Origin: CALZFJ01 sp964459845
Lineage (GTDB): Bacteria; Bacteroidota; Bacteroidia; Bacteroidales; Muribaculaceae
DNA: 64,000 bases
Direction of reading: 5' to 3'
Assembly (NCBI GenBank): GCA_964459845.1
Contig: CAYWOC010000004.1
Span: 1 to 64,000 of the forward strand
The notes under the pieces were generated by a model. That model did no database searches, was not told where the DNA came from, and worked only from the letters and a program-made list of their open reading frames with translations. Shown piece after piece: positions 35,101-44,892 of the stretch (the stretch's first letter is position 1; every line of letters starts with the position of its first letter). A program made the position numbers and the translations under genes.

Positions 35101-35702
35101 ACCGCAACATGATTGACGAGATGACCGTGGAACTCCTTGTGGAGAACTCTCAGCTTGAGCTATACCCGTTCATGTTCAATGTGGACCGCTACCGTCTCGG
35201 TGTACTCGGGCATAACGACCTCGACATGAATTTCCGATATCACATATCTGTGCTGAAATCGCCAATTCCGTTCAAGTTCGGAATCAACATCTACGGAAAC
35301 CCCGACAAGATGCACTTCCGCTTCGGTGGGGCGAAGTATAAGGACAATATGGCTCGCGAGCAGGTGAAGATTGTAGATACCACCCGCATAAATCTTCGTG
35401 AGCAGATAAATTCGGCATTCCGCCGCGGCGCAAAGGCTGCATTGAAGTCCGACCTACAATTCGGCAGCCGCCCCACGATTTCTTCCGACTTGAGCATGGA
35501 CACCACAAGCCACTTCAGCCACGAAGACAGCTTGCAGATGATTCAGGGCGGTTTCATTCCTGCTCCTCCAGCTCCAGCACAGACAGCCCAGCCAGCAGCA
35601 ACTACTGCCGACAGCGGCAAGAAGAAATCAACGAAGAAAAGCAAGAAATCAACATCTTCTGCCACTAAGCCACAAGCCATTGTGGAGCAGAAAGAGAAAT
35701 AA
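32133..35702 (+). CDS. AsmA-like protein
   Basis: 1189 residues. A cytoplasmic tail and one membrane segment (about 26-50) precede a long periplasmic beta-rich region, the AsmA/TamB-like layout. The AsmA C-terminal region is recognisable from about 830 (DIGSARFNALYAAPD, then LLESVDGVIDADIAATTNID). The last 60 residues are Pro/Ala/Lys/Ser-rich. AsmA-clan proteins bridge the periplasm and are thought to move phospholipids. A -7 box TAAATTTG lies at 32079-32086. The metallo-hydrolase gene follows 43 bp later. Confidence 0.85.
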   Translation: MKTEQQEAKPKAENINSSSIIKKSLKIGAWIVGGAATLLAIILCAIVWILTPERLTPLVNQIASESINADVKVQRAEITAWSTFPNLTVDIDGLCVVSKSLRQVKPGIRDFLPANANSLVSATHVHAGINVLKIIFGTFSLKDLSAQNLNLNLVAVDENTANYLVALPSDEPETDEPLSLPTMYWDKFSLNGNTRIAYFNAADTIDTHIRLSKATLYHAEADDHYTLALTGQADYAMGGMEYVKNLPLNFNGDIEWNSSHVATVGINNLKATILDIPATINMHLAMDNAAMIDLFNLDLGPVKFASVVQILPEVYSDLFANIKSDAAALLKAKLNEPYDLNGTALPSIGATLVIPDSYIATASGNARLDKVAMDASMTINGKHPDNSVITLKRMILGGEAVNLSLDGTVDNFFTDARITGNVKGNADLGKIVQVFNIPVSFSIKGEMEANTSISARMSDLTANKFQRMTINGDIDFRNLRYESAIDTISLYARNACFQFGSNDDMKFNGKEIADLLHCSLSIDTMAAFTSGVKLTMANAKAGIGCVGDVMALADTTQIIPIGTRIRSERLSVEQADGTKIRANGINCEGSISRYENEVRVPKIHLAMGANSLAYLSKDAGVLLRGSKIDMFANLRKRDHGKNDKFRSRIDSIRRRHPMWNMDSVLFVASNGRIRPDGSANSGKEYIDMSVDKSFHKMLLDWQMHGNISSSRGRFFTPYFPLHNSLSNMNVDFSIDSVRFNSLSYNVGQSHFDVKGSIRNIRSTLLGNKRRPLALVFFIKADTLNINQLIKAATDGMAYANNGMKQSYTDAQSERALEQITDNATAPADTVLAAFVVPSNIDANIRLRASDIIYTDMYMKKFNGDLLMHDGVLNLRELRAKTDIGSARFNALYAAPDRKDIKFGFDLGLEDIQVGKFLHMLPAVDSIMPLLESVDGVIDADIAATTNIDSTMNVIMPTLKAAMKLHGKDLVFMDAATFKKIARMLLFKNKDRNMIDEMTVELLVENSQLELYPFMFNVDRYRLGVLGHNDLDMNFRYHISVLKSPIPFKFGINIYGNPDKMHFRFGGAKYKDNMAREQVKIVDTTRINLREQINSAFRRGAKAALKSDLQFGSRPTISSDLSMDTTSHFSHEDSLQMIQGGFIPAPPAPAQTAQPAATTADSGKKKSTKKSKKSTSSATKPQAIVEQKEK

Positions 35703-35745
35703 TCGAAACGTTTCATAACAGTAACCAGCTATTTTTCAATATCAT

Positions 35746-36549
35746 ATGGAAATAATAATGCTCGGAACAGGCAGTGCGCTTGTCACTGAATGTTACAACA
35801 CCTGCTTTGCGCTTATCAACCTAAACCACGGTCTTATGCTTGTGGATGCAGGCGGAGGCAACGGCATATTGAAGCAACTGAAATCAGCCGGCATCGATAT
35901 CAACGATATTCACGACATGTTTGTCACCCACACCCATACCGACCACATTCTCGGTGCCGTATGGGTGGTGCGCAACATCGCGCAGAACATCAATTCAGGC
36001 AAATTCACCGGCACATTCACTTTGCGCGGGCATGACGAGGTAATCAACACGCTGCGCACTACATGCCTCGCCACGCTGCCTGGAAAAGTAACAAAGCACA
36101 TAGGCAACGACATAATATTCGATGAAGTGACCGACGGCAGCACCTTTCAAGCAATAGGGCTGACATTCACCACATTCGACATCGGTTCGACCAAAGCTAA
36201 GCAATTTGGATTCACCACCACACTGCCAAGCGGGGGCAAGCTGACGTGTCTCGGCGACGAACCTTATAACAAGAGAAACCGCCGCTATGCCGAAAACGCT
36301 GAGTGGCTGCTGAGCGAAGCTTTCTGTCTATATTCGCAGCGTGATGTGTTCAAGCCCTACGAGAAGCACCACAGCACAGCTCTCGATGCCGGACGGCTCG
36401 CCCAAGAGCTAAATGTCAAGAATCTGCTGCTATACCACACCGAGGACAAGACGCTATCCACTCGCCGTGCCGCATACACCGCCGAGGCTGCCCAAGCCTT
36501 CTCCGGCAACATCGTCGTCCCAGACGACCTCGACCACATAACGCTATAA
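35746..36549 (+). CDS. Metallo-beta-lactamase-fold hydrolase, RNase Z-like
   Basis: 267 residues, no signal peptide. The zinc motif is HTHTDH at 62-67, after MLGTGSALVTECYNTC and DAGGG, the pattern of RNase Z/ElaC-like proteins. Later features are CLGDEPYNK (with D) near residue 165 and H near 210. It is a metal-dependent hydrolase; the substrate is not clear, and it lacks the full RNase Z exosite. It probably shares an mRNA with the AsmA-like gene. Confidence 0.75.
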   Translation: MEIIMLGTGSALVTECYNTCFALINLNHGLMLVDAGGGNGILKQLKSAGIDINDIHDMFVTHTHTDHILGAVWVVRNIAQNINSGKFTGTFTLRGHDEVINTLRTTCLATLPGKVTKHIGNDIIFDEVTDGSTFQAIGLTFTTFDIGSTKAKQFGFTTTLPSGGKLTCLGDEPYNKRNRRYAENAEWLLSEAFCLYSQRDVFKPYEKHHSTALDAGRLAQELNVKNLLLYHTEDKTLSTRRAAYTAEAAQAFSGNIVVPDDLDHITL

Positions 36550-36565
36550 CTTCATAACAATTATT

Positions 36566-37413
36566 ATGGCAAAAAAGAATCAATCATCAAGGCTGACCAA
36601 TCAGCACAAAAGTAGCCAAGGTGTTGTTGGCATATTTGGCTCTGAAGCAAAATTGCACGATAAAGCAACTGGCGACATCTCTCATATAGTGAAAAACACT
36701 TTATCTTCCAAATCAAATATCCCAATCTCACATTCAGATACCGCCAATGTATAGAAAAAAAAGAAATAAATGCCGCTTTACAAAAAGTTGATCCATATTT
36801 AGGTCAAACTTTATTTGTTGAAAATGCAAGTATAATTCCCGATGGGGGCATCATTGAGGTACAAGATGATTATGGATGCTGGCGTATTATATTAGTCTCT
36901 GAAGCAAAACATCAAGGCAAAGATATTGAAAACATTGAAAAAGGGGTATTGGTCGGAGTCAACAATGACCAAGATATAATGGCTGCCGGGAATGCCATAG
37001 AACGTTCACACAAAAACATTTCTGAAATTGCTAACCTTATGCTGGCAGAGTCACATTTTCCTTATGTCCTGTTTCTTGAAGGATCCAATTTCTTAACAAA
37101 GACCATTCATGTCACAAGACCAGACGGAAGAATTGTCACCTTAGAATACAATTCTGGGACACTAAACCGATTGAATCGATTGACAGCAGCCAATTACGGT
37201 ATGCCCATCAACACGAATCTATGTAAAAATAGGTTTATTCAGCATAAAGATAAGATTATTATGCTGCAAGCAGCTTCAATTTACACACAAGGCAACGGCA
37301 AAAGATGGGATAGGCTCAAAATGATGGAAATAATGATGGAAATAGCAGAATCATCGCTCCAACAATTGGGCAAAGACTTATGGAAACAAATTAATAAAAA
37401 AATAGGATTATAA
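36566..37413 (+). pseudogene. EcoRI-type restriction endonuclease gene with a frameshift
   Basis: This reads as an EcoRI homologue in two frames. The first frame codes about 50 residues (KKNQSSRLTNQHKSSQGVVG...), then the matching sequence continues in the next frame (YPNLTFRYRQCIEKKEINAAL...) to the stop. One base is missing near 36712-36718 (TCAAATATCCC). The repaired product would be 282 residues against 277 for EcoRI. The catalytic PD...ExK set is kept (D93, E113, K115, numbered with the base restored), as is the recognition stretch AAGNAIERSHKN. As it stands the first frame stops at 36754, so no active enzyme should be made. A sequencing error is possible. The DNA is AT-rich and out of style with its neighbours, which suggests transfer. 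Confidence 0.9.
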
Positions 37414-37418
37414 CAATA

Positions 37419-38381
37419 ATGGCAAGACTGGCAACAAATCATAATCTTCAAAAAGCGAAAAAGTCAAAGAATGACGAGTTTTACACACAACTATGCGATA
37501 TTGAACGTGAGTTGCAACATTATACTACTTGTTTTAAGGGCAAAGTCGTGTATTGTAATTGTGATGATCCTAAAGTGAGCAACTTCTATAAATATTTTGT
37601 GAAAAATTTCCACAAATTAGGACTAAAAAAACTTATCGCTTCTTGTTATGTTGAATCTAATGCCAATCTATTCAATATCGAATATGGCAACAAAGGATAT
37701 TATTGCGAATATTCAGGAGGGGAAATCGCTCCTAAAATAAAGTCACTCAGCGGAGATGGTGATTTTAGGAGCAAGGAATGTATCGACTTGCTCAAACAAT
37801 CGGATATAGTTGTAACCAATCCTCCTTTTTCTCTATTTAGAGAATTTGTCACACAACTAATAAATTATGGCAAGCAATTCTTAGTTATTGGAAATGTAAA
37901 TGCTATCACTTATAAAGAGATTTTCAACTTAATTCAATGTGGAAAAGCTTGGTTAGGTGTTAATCTTGGAAGAGGAATTTCAGGGTTTATAGTTCCTGAA
38001 AATTATGACCTATATGGAACAGAAGTCACTATAAACAACGATGGACAAAAAATAATAGCGACTAATAGCTGTCTTTGGCTCACCAACCTTGAACTTAGTC
38101 AACGATATTCCGACATAACATTGACAAAAGAGTATATAGGCAATGAAAATCTATACCCTAAATATGATAATTGCAATGGTATTAATGTAAACAAAACACA
38201 GGACATTCCAAAAGACTACAGAGGATTAATGGGTGTGCCAATTACTTTCCTTCATAAATACAACCCTAATCAATTTGAAATCGTAAGGTTTCGTAAAGGT
38301 GATGACGGGAAAGACCTACGAGTTAATGGCAAAAGCCCTTATTTTAGAATATTAATACGAAACCGCCGATTGAACGCTTAG
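37419..38381 (+). CDS. EcoRI-type adenine-N6 methyltransferase
   Basis: 320 residues, near the size of M.EcoRI. It is closely similar over most of its length: ATNHNLQKAKKSKNDEFYTQ at the start, VVYCNCDDP, GDGDFRS, the catalytic NPPF at 134-137 (VVTNPPFSLFRE), LWLTNLE and VPITFLHKYNP. It methylates adenine in GAATTC using S-adenosylmethionine. It is intact and begins 5 bp after the nuclease frame. GAATTC sites lie at 9791, 10541, 10955, 12700, 25906, 40305, 43324, 48274 and 52056, among others, so the mark can be tested on this DNA. Confidence 0.93.
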   Translation: MARLATNHNLQKAKKSKNDEFYTQLCDIERELQHYTTCFKGKVVYCNCDDPKVSNFYKYFVKNFHKLGLKKLIASCYVESNANLFNIEYGNKGYYCEYSGGEIAPKIKSLSGDGDFRSKECIDLLKQSDIVVTNPPFSLFREFVTQLINYGKQFLVIGNVNAITYKEIFNLIQCGKAWLGVNLGRGISGFIVPENYDLYGTEVTINNDGQKIIATNSCLWLTNLELSQRYSDITLTKEYIGNENLYPKYDNCNGINVNKTQDIPKDYRGLMGVPITFLHKYNPNQFEIVRFRKGDDGKDLRVNGKSPYFRILIRNRRLNA

Positions 38382-38510
38382 CTTATAATATCAGATTTTA
38401 CAATAGCTTTATAATGGCGCATTGCATTAGAATTTTTGGCAAAATTTAGGCGTTTCGGCATTTTTTTCGTAAGTTTGCGAAACCTAACTAACTCATTTCA
38501 GCCTAATGTG

Positions 38511-40136
38511 ATGAACCGAAGTATATTATTTTTTGTCAGCATAATCCTATCTTTCAATTCAGCATTGTGCAGCAGCAGACTTGATTCGCTACTCAACGCC
38601 ATCGACAACGCACTGGAAAACGCAAGTGATTTCAATGCTTGCAAGCAGGTTAAAATCAGCAAGCTCAGGCAACTCGCCTCACGGTCTTACAACAACTTGA
38701 AACGATGCTACCAGCTTAATTATGCTCTTTTCAAGGAATATCGTGTGTATAAATGCGACTCCGCAGCTTATTATCTTAACGATAACATACACATTGCACG
38801 AGAATTGCAAGATGTCGCCAAGCTGAATGATTGCCGCCTCGACCTTTCTTATCTTTATTCTTCGTCGGGCAGATATGAGGCTGCAATCGACTTGCTTCGC
38901 CTAATCGACAGGAAAACGCTGTCGAAAGGCCAACTTATCAAATACTATTCCTGCTATGACCACGCCTACGGAGAGATGGTGTCTTATAATATTGGCGGTG
39001 AACAGCTCAGTCCTCAATACGAATCGCTTCTCAAAACCTACAAAGACTCGTTATACCAATCGCTTGACAAAAACAGCGACAAATACTTCGAACTTGAGGA
39101 GAACCGCCTTCGCGATGGCGGCAACCCTCACGAAGCCCTAAAAATCAACGCTGCACGCCTCAAGCACCTTACTCCTGACTCCACTCAATATGCTCTTGTA
39201 ATGTTCCAGCGGGCATTATCGTATATTAGGCTCAACGACAATACCAACACCGATATATGCCTTGCGCTATCTGCTATCAGCGACATCAAACTTGCCACCA
39301 AGGACCATGCGTCGCTGTGGACTCTTGCCCAACGGCTATATAAAGACGGCGACTTTGAGCGCGCCAACCGATACATGCGCTTCTCTTGGGACGACACAAA
39401 TTTCTACAACTCACCGCTACGCTATTTTCAAAGCTCAAGCATCCAAAGAATCATCGATAATCAGTTTCAGAATATGATTGTGGAGCGAAACCGCAAACTC
39501 ACGATTTCGCTCATCGCAATAGCTGCTCTCGCGCTGCTGCTCATGGCGGCAATGTTCTACATTATCAAACAGAAAAAACGCCTCTCTATGACTCACGAGG
39601 AATTAAAACATATCAATGCCCGCCTCAACGACCTTAATGGCGAACTTTCTGAAGCAAATATCAACCTAAAAGAGTCGAACTGCATCAAGGAGGTGTATAT
39701 CTCACGATTCATAAAGCTGTGTTCTGAATATATAGATAAGCTCGAAAAATTACGCACAACAATACATAAAGGGCTGTCGCAAGGCAAAACCGATGAAATG
39801 ATAAAGTTCCTGCGTTCCAACAATGCAGCAAGCCAAGAGGCAAAAATTCTATACAAAAACTTCGACACAGCATTTCTGCACATTTTTCCTGATTTTGTTG
39901 AGCAGTTCAACTGCCTTCTTAAAGAGGATGAACGAATTGTCCTTAGGTCAAATGAGCTGCTGAACACCGAGCTGCGCATTTTCGCACTTATCCGTCTGGG
40001 ATTCACCGACAGCTCGCAGATTGCCGAGATTCTTCGCTATTCGGTAAATACCATATATAATTACCGGGCAAAAGTGAAAAACAAAGCTTGTGGAAACAGG
40101 GCCGATTTTGAAGAACTCGTGAAAAATATTCACTGA
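38511..40136 (+). CDS. DUF6377-like membrane regulator with C-terminal helix-turn-helix
   Basis: 541 residues. A signal peptide (about 20) is followed by a helical, TPR-like periplasmic sensor region (about 25-310), one membrane segment (about 322-342), a coiled coil (about 350-400), and a C-terminal LuxR-like helix-turn-helix (LRIFALIRLGFTDSSQIAEI near 470-490, VNTIYNYRAKVKNKA after it). Such proteins sit next to SusC/SusD loci and probably sense glycans and switch them on. A -7 box TAAGTTTG lies at 38470-38477. An upstream TTG frame is rejected because the ATG at 38511 starts a clean signal peptide. Confidence 0.75.
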   Translation: MNRSILFFVSIILSFNSALCSSRLDSLLNAIDNALENASDFNACKQVKISKLRQLASRSYNNLKRCYQLNYALFKEYRVYKCDSAAYYLNDNIHIARELQDVAKLNDCRLDLSYLYSSSGRYEAAIDLLRLIDRKTLSKGQLIKYYSCYDHAYGEMVSYNIGGEQLSPQYESLLKTYKDSLYQSLDKNSDKYFELEENRLRDGGNPHEALKINAARLKHLTPDSTQYALVMFQRALSYIRLNDNTNTDICLALSAISDIKLATKDHASLWTLAQRLYKDGDFERANRYMRFSWDDTNFYNSPLRYFQSSSIQRIIDNQFQNMIVERNRKLTISLIAIAALALLLMAAMFYIIKQKKRLSMTHEELKHINARLNDLNGELSEANINLKESNCIKEVYISRFIKLCSEYIDKLEKLRTTIHKGLSQGKTDEMIKFLRSNNAASQEAKILYKNFDTAFLHIFPDFVEQFNCLLKEDERIVLRSNELLNTELRIFALIRLGFTDSSQIAEILRYSVNTIYNYRAKVKNKACGNRADFEELVKNIH

Positions 40137-40344
40137 AATATGGCTAAAACTGCCGTATTTAATCCACATTTTTTGCCTATATCAAAAACGTTTTTAGCCT
40201 ATATTTCAATACATTAATTTCTAAAACCATCCACATTTTTGCTCCATACTGCGCAACTTATATTTTTTATATGTAAATTTGCTGAAAACAAAACCAAATA
40301 AAGAGAATTCATAAACCTATTTTTTAACTAAAGAAGTAAAATGC

Positions 40345-43332
40345 ATGAGACAGAAAGGATTTAGCCTATCTTCTTTTTTATGTAAACGCATCCTGTTTAC
40401 ATTAATGGCAATAACTTTTTCAATCGGTGTTTTTGCTCAGCAAATCACCGTCGATGGCACTGTCCTCGACGAGAATAATGAGCCGCTGATTGGCGCAAGC
40501 GTTATCCAAAAAGGGACTTCCAAAGGTACAACAACCGACTACGACGGACACTTCAAGCTCGAAGTGAACAAAGGCGCGAAGATTGTTGTTTCATACGTCG
40601 GATACCTCACCAAAGAGGTTGCGGCTCAGCCAAAGCTGGAAATAGTCCTTAGTGAAAACCAACAAGTTCTTGATGATGTTGTTGTAATCGGTTACGGTTC
40701 TGTAAAACGCAAGGACGTGACCACAGCAATTTCAAGTGTTACAACCGAAGACATCGACCAACGCCCCATCATCTCGGCTGGTCAAGCCATTCAAGGTCGT
40801 GCGGCTGGTGTCACCGTAGTTTCTCCTTCGGGTCAGCCTGGTGGCGAGCTTGCCATCCGCGTGCGCGGTACGACTTCGTTCAACGGCAGCAACGACCCTC
40901 TTTATGTTGTTGATGGTGTGCCTGTCGATAACATCAATTTCCTTTCACCTAACGACATTGCCGATATGCAGATTCTTAAAGATGCGTCGTCGGCTGCAAT
41001 CTATGGTTCGCGCGCAGCAAATGGTGTCGTACTCATCACCACTAAGACTGGCAAGAGCGGAAACGCAAAGATTTCTTTCAACGCTCAAGTTGCCGTCAAT
41101 CAAGTCGCCAAGAAAATCGACGTGCTTAATTCGGCTCAATACAAGGAGCTTCAAGACGAAATCGGTCTTGTTCAGCTTCCCGACAACCTTCCCGACCTCA
41201 CCGACTGGCACGATGAGACTTACACCACCGGCAATGCTCAAAACTATCAGTTGTCAATATCTAATGGCAACGACATCATGAAGTATTACCTGTCGGCTGG
41301 ATACCAGAAGGAAAAGGGTATCCTCGACATCTCCTACTTCAAGCGTTACAGCTTCCGTGCCAATGTTGAAGGGAAAGTCCGCAAATGGCTTACAGTAAAC
41401 GCCAATGTTTCTTATTCCGACTATTCAAGCAATGGTGGCGGCTCTATGGGTACTGGCGCAAACCGTGGCGGCACTATCCTCTCGGTAGTGAACACCCCTA
41501 CCTACGCTCCTATTTGGGATTCTTTGAATCCAGGACAATACTACAACAATTTCTACGGCGTGGGCAACATCACAAACCCTCGCGAGAATATGGCCCGTGC
41601 CGAGAACAACAAGTCGAAGGAGAACCGACTGATTGCTTCGGGCAGCCTGTTGTTCACAATAATTCCTGAGCTGACCTACAAATCCACATTCTCTATCGAC
41701 CGCCGCAATGCAATCAGCACATCGTTCCTCGACCCTAAAGCCACTGCATGGGGCCGCGAGAATTATGGTCTTGCATCCGACGACCGCAATATGAACACAG
41801 TCCTCACTTTCGATAATGTGGTGAACTATGTGAAATCTTTCAAGGATCACAACCTTGATGTGATGGTGGGTTCTTCATGGACCGACTCCGACTACACAAA
41901 CAGTTGGATTAACGGTTCTCACTTCCGCAACGGCGACATACAGACACTTAATGCTGCCAACAAGATTTCTTGGAGCAACACTGGCACTGGAGCTTCGCAA
42001 TGGGGAATTATGTCATATTTCGGACGTGTATCTTACAATTATATGAGCAAATATCTCGTCACTGCCAACGTGCGTGCCGACGGTTCTTCCCGTCTTCACA
42101 CCGACCATCGCTGGGGCACATTCCCTTCGTTCTCGGCTGCATGGCGCATATCGTCGGAAGATTTTATGAAAGACCTTACTTGGCTCAACGACTTGAAGAT
42201 CCGCGGCGGCTGGGGTAAGACTGGTAACCAAAACGGAATCGGCGACTATGCTTATCTGCAACGCTACAACATCAACCGTGTGGATTGGACTGTAACCGGA
42301 AACGAGAACGCCGTTCCTAACATTTCTCCAGCTAACCTCCGCACAAAGGACCTTACTTGGGAGACCACAACTCAGACCAACCTCGGTTTCGACTTCACCG
42401 CTTTCCATAACCGCTTGACCGTGAACTTCGATATCTATTACAAGAAGACTTCTAATATGCTTATGAACGTGAGCCTGCCAGCGAGCGGTTCTTCGGTTGC
42501 GTCGAGCATTCAGCGTAATGAGGGCGAAATGGTGAACAAGGGTATAGAGTTCACCATCAGCAGCCGCAACTTGACCGGCGTATTTGAATGGAGCACCGAC
42601 TTCAACATGTCGTTCAACCGCAACAAGCTCACCAAGCTCGCTCTTCAAAAAGTGTATTCCACTTGCACCACAAGCGACTTCATCAAGGAGAATGTGGTTC
42701 GCAACGAGGAGGGCCGTCCTCTTGGCGGATTCTATGGCTATGTAGCTCAAGGTGTTGATCCCGAGACTGGCGAAATGATATATGCCGACATCAATGGCGA
42801 CGGCAAGGTGACATCTTCCGACCGCACTTATATCGGCGACCCTAACCCTGATTTCACTTTCGGTATGACCAACAATTTCTCATGGAAAGGATTCAACCTA
42901 AGCATCTTCCTGCAAGGTTCTTTCGGCAACGACATCTACAACGCTTCTCGCATAGAGACCGAAGGCATGTATGACGGCAAGAACCAGAGCGCACGCGTAC
43001 TCGACCGCTGGAGAGTGCCGGGACAAATCACCGATGTGCCTAAGGCCGGATGGGACTTGCGCAATTCTTCTTATTTCGTGGAAGACGGCAGCTACCTGCG
43101 CGTGAAGAACATCTCTCTTTCCTACGACGTGAAAGCTCCTGTGCTGAAACGTCTTGGCATAAGCAAACTTCAGCCTTATGTATCAGCAAGCAACCTGCTC
43201 ACTTGGACAAGCTATAAGGGCATGGACCCTGAAGTGAACCAATGGGGCAACAACGGTGCTGTTCAAGGCATTGACTGGGGTACTTATCCTCACTGCAAAT
43301 CTTATGTTTTCGGTATTAATGTTGAATTCTAA
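40345..43332 (+). CDS. susC-like: SusC/RagA-type TonB-dependent outer-membrane transporter
   Basis: 995 residues. A signal peptide (cleavage after about residue 32) precedes a carboxypeptidase-regulatory-like domain (about 35-115: VDGTVLDENNEPLIGASVIQ). The TonB box/plug (DDVVVIGYGSVKRKDVTTAI, about 112-131) follows, then the plug and a 22-strand barrel ending in VFGINVEF. It imports oligosaccharides with the SusD lid. A -7 box TAAATTTG lies at 40274-40281. It is the first of the glycan operon. Confidence 0.95.
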   Translation: MRQKGFSLSSFLCKRILFTLMAITFSIGVFAQQITVDGTVLDENNEPLIGASVIQKGTSKGTTTDYDGHFKLEVNKGAKIVVSYVGYLTKEVAAQPKLEIVLSENQQVLDDVVVIGYGSVKRKDVTTAISSVTTEDIDQRPIISAGQAIQGRAAGVTVVSPSGQPGGELAIRVRGTTSFNGSNDPLYVVDGVPVDNINFLSPNDIADMQILKDASSAAIYGSRAANGVVLITTKTGKSGNAKISFNAQVAVNQVAKKIDVLNSAQYKELQDEIGLVQLPDNLPDLTDWHDETYTTGNAQNYQLSISNGNDIMKYYLSAGYQKEKGILDISYFKRYSFRANVEGKVRKWLTVNANVSYSDYSSNGGGSMGTGANRGGTILSVVNTPTYAPIWDSLNPGQYYNNFYGVGNITNPRENMARAENNKSKENRLIASGSLLFTIIPELTYKSTFSIDRRNAISTSFLDPKATAWGRENYGLASDDRNMNTVLTFDNVVNYVKSFKDHNLDVMVGSSWTDSDYTNSWINGSHFRNGDIQTLNAANKISWSNTGTGASQWGIMSYFGRVSYNYMSKYLVTANVRADGSSRLHTDHRWGTFPSFSAAWRISSEDFMKDLTWLNDLKIRGGWGKTGNQNGIGDYAYLQRYNINRVDWTVTGNENAVPNISPANLRTKDLTWETTTQTNLGFDFTAFHNRLTVNFDIYYKKTSNMLMNVSLPASGSSVASSIQRNEGEMVNKGIEFTISSRNLTGVFEWSTDFNMSFNRNKLTKLALQKVYSTCTTSDFIKENVVRNEEGRPLGGFYGYVAQGVDPETGEMIYADINGDGKVTSSDRTYIGDPNPDFTFGMTNNFSWKGFNLSIFLQGSFGNDIYNASRIETEGMYDGKNQSARVLDRWRVPGQITDVPKAGWDLRNSSYFVEDGSYLRVKNISLSYDVKAPVLKRLGISKLQPYVSASNLLTWTSYKGMDPEVNQWGNNGAVQGIDWGTYPHCKSYVFGINVEF

Positions 43333-43347
43333 TAATTGACTGATATT

Positions 43348-44868
43348 ATGAAAATAAATAATTATATCATAGGCGGACTTTGCACAATGGCTCTTGCGGC
43401 GGCTGCTTCTTGTTCGCTGCAATACGACCCTAAGGACACTTATTCCGATGTCACCGAAGGCGTGAAAGAAGACGGCAAAGAGGCTGTTTTCAAAGACAAA
43501 GCCGCTGTGGAGGCTTATATGACCGGGATGAACAACAAATACCGCGACCAGCAGGAACACTGGTATCTCGACCAGCTACTCATAGCCGAAGCGCATGCCG
43601 ACAATGCTTATGCCGGCACTACTGGCGCCGAAGTCGTTCCCTACGAGCGCAACTCCATCGAAGGCTCAAACTCGGTTCTTGCCCGCGACTGGTCACGCTT
43701 CTTGACCGATGTGGCATACGCCAACCAAATCATCAACCACGTCAGCGAAGTGACTGAGCTGACCGCCGCCGAAGTAAGCAGCTACCGCGCTCAGGCTCTG
43801 ATATTCCGCTCAATGATTTTCTTCGATATGGTTCGCCTTTGGGGTGACATTCCTGTGGTGACAACCATTGCCGACGACATCACTGCCGACAATATCGACG
43901 AGGTGTATAACGCTTATTTCCCCGACCAAGTGACCGAGGAAGAGGCTTACAAGCAAATCGAGAAAGACCTGCTTGACGCTATCGAGAATGGCGCACCTGC
44001 CACCGACGCTTCTAACAAGAACCTGCTCAGCCGCGATGTGGCTTATGCTCTCCTTGCAAAAGTTTATGCCGAGAAGCCTTTGCGTGACTACACAAAGGTC
44101 ATCGAATACTGCGACAAGCTGACTGCCGACGGATACGATCTCAACGACAACTATGGCGACCTGTTCGACCTAAACGACGACGGCACCGACCTAAAGATGC
44201 GCAACACCAAGGAATCTATCTACGAAGGACAGTTCTCCACTGCAAATGGAAACTGGTGCACTTGGATGTTCGGACGCGACCTCGGCGACTGGAACAGCAA
44301 CTTCACTTGGGCTAAATGGGTGACACCATCCCGCGACCTCATCAACCTGTTTGAGTCGGAGGGCGACGATGTACGCTACAAGGAATCGGTGGTGTGGTAC
44401 GACTGCACTTGGAGCAACTACTATCCATCCGACAATTATGCGTTCATGTATAAATGCCGCTCTAAATACAACAGCTTGATAAAGATGCGCTACGCCGACA
44501 TTCTTCTGCTCAAGGCTGAGGCTTTGATTATGGGTCCAAACACCGACCTCGAAGGTGCCGCTCAAATTATCAACCGCATCCGCGCACGCGTTGGGCTGAA
44601 AGCCCTCACCGCTGCCGACAAGGCAAGCAAGGAGACTATGCTCAACGCCTATCTCAAAGAACGCCGCATGGAATTGTGCTTCGAAGGACAACGCTGGTTT
44701 GACCTCGTGCGTCTCGACAAGGTGGAGGAAGTTATGAATGCAGTATTCGCTAAAGACAGCGGACGCTTGCCACAGGTTTACCCCTACAACCAATACTCTT
44801 ACCGCTTGCCTATTCCTCAATCTGAAATCGACTCAAACGATAAGTTGCACCAAAACCCAGGTTATTAA
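43348..44868 (+). CDS. susD-like: SusD/RagB-type glycan-binding lipoprotein
   Basis: 506 residues. Lipobox LAAAASC with the lipidated cysteine near residue 21. The TPR-type SusD fold is indicated by LTAAEVSSYRAQALIFRSMI near 145, LLAKVYAE near 240 and the C-terminal RIRARVGL... ERRMELCFEGQRWFDLVRL block near 420-450, ending HQNPGY. It caps SusC at the cell surface and binds the glycan. The start ATG at 43348 is 15 bp after the SusC stop. Confidence 0.93.
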   Translation: MKINNYIIGGLCTMALAAAASCSLQYDPKDTYSDVTEGVKEDGKEAVFKDKAAVEAYMTGMNNKYRDQQEHWYLDQLLIAEAHADNAYAGTTGAEVVPYERNSIEGSNSVLARDWSRFLTDVAYANQIINHVSEVTELTAAEVSSYRAQALIFRSMIFFDMVRLWGDIPVVTTIADDITADNIDEVYNAYFPDQVTEEEAYKQIEKDLLDAIENGAPATDASNKNLLSRDVAYALLAKVYAEKPLRDYTKVIEYCDKLTADGYDLNDNYGDLFDLNDDGTDLKMRNTKESIYEGQFSTANGNWCTWMFGRDLGDWNSNFTWAKWVTPSRDLINLFESEGDDVRYKESVVWYDCTWSNYYPSDNYAFMYKCRSKYNSLIKMRYADILLLKAEALIMGPNTDLEGAAQIINRIRARVGLKALTAADKASKETMLNAYLKERRMELCFEGQRWFDLVRLDKVEEVMNAVFAKDSGRLPQVYPYNQYSYRLPIPQSEIDSNDKLHQNPGY

Positions 44869-44892
44869 TCTATTTAGAAACACTTTACGATT

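Noticed and set aside
36751..36762. The run of eight A as a programmed frameshift site in the EcoRI-type gene
   Set aside because: The matching protein is already in the second frame before this run (YPNLTFRYRQ lies upstream), so the break is further left, near 36712-36718.
41425..42750. Leftward frames opposite SusC
   Set aside because: Complement of a secure SusC gene.
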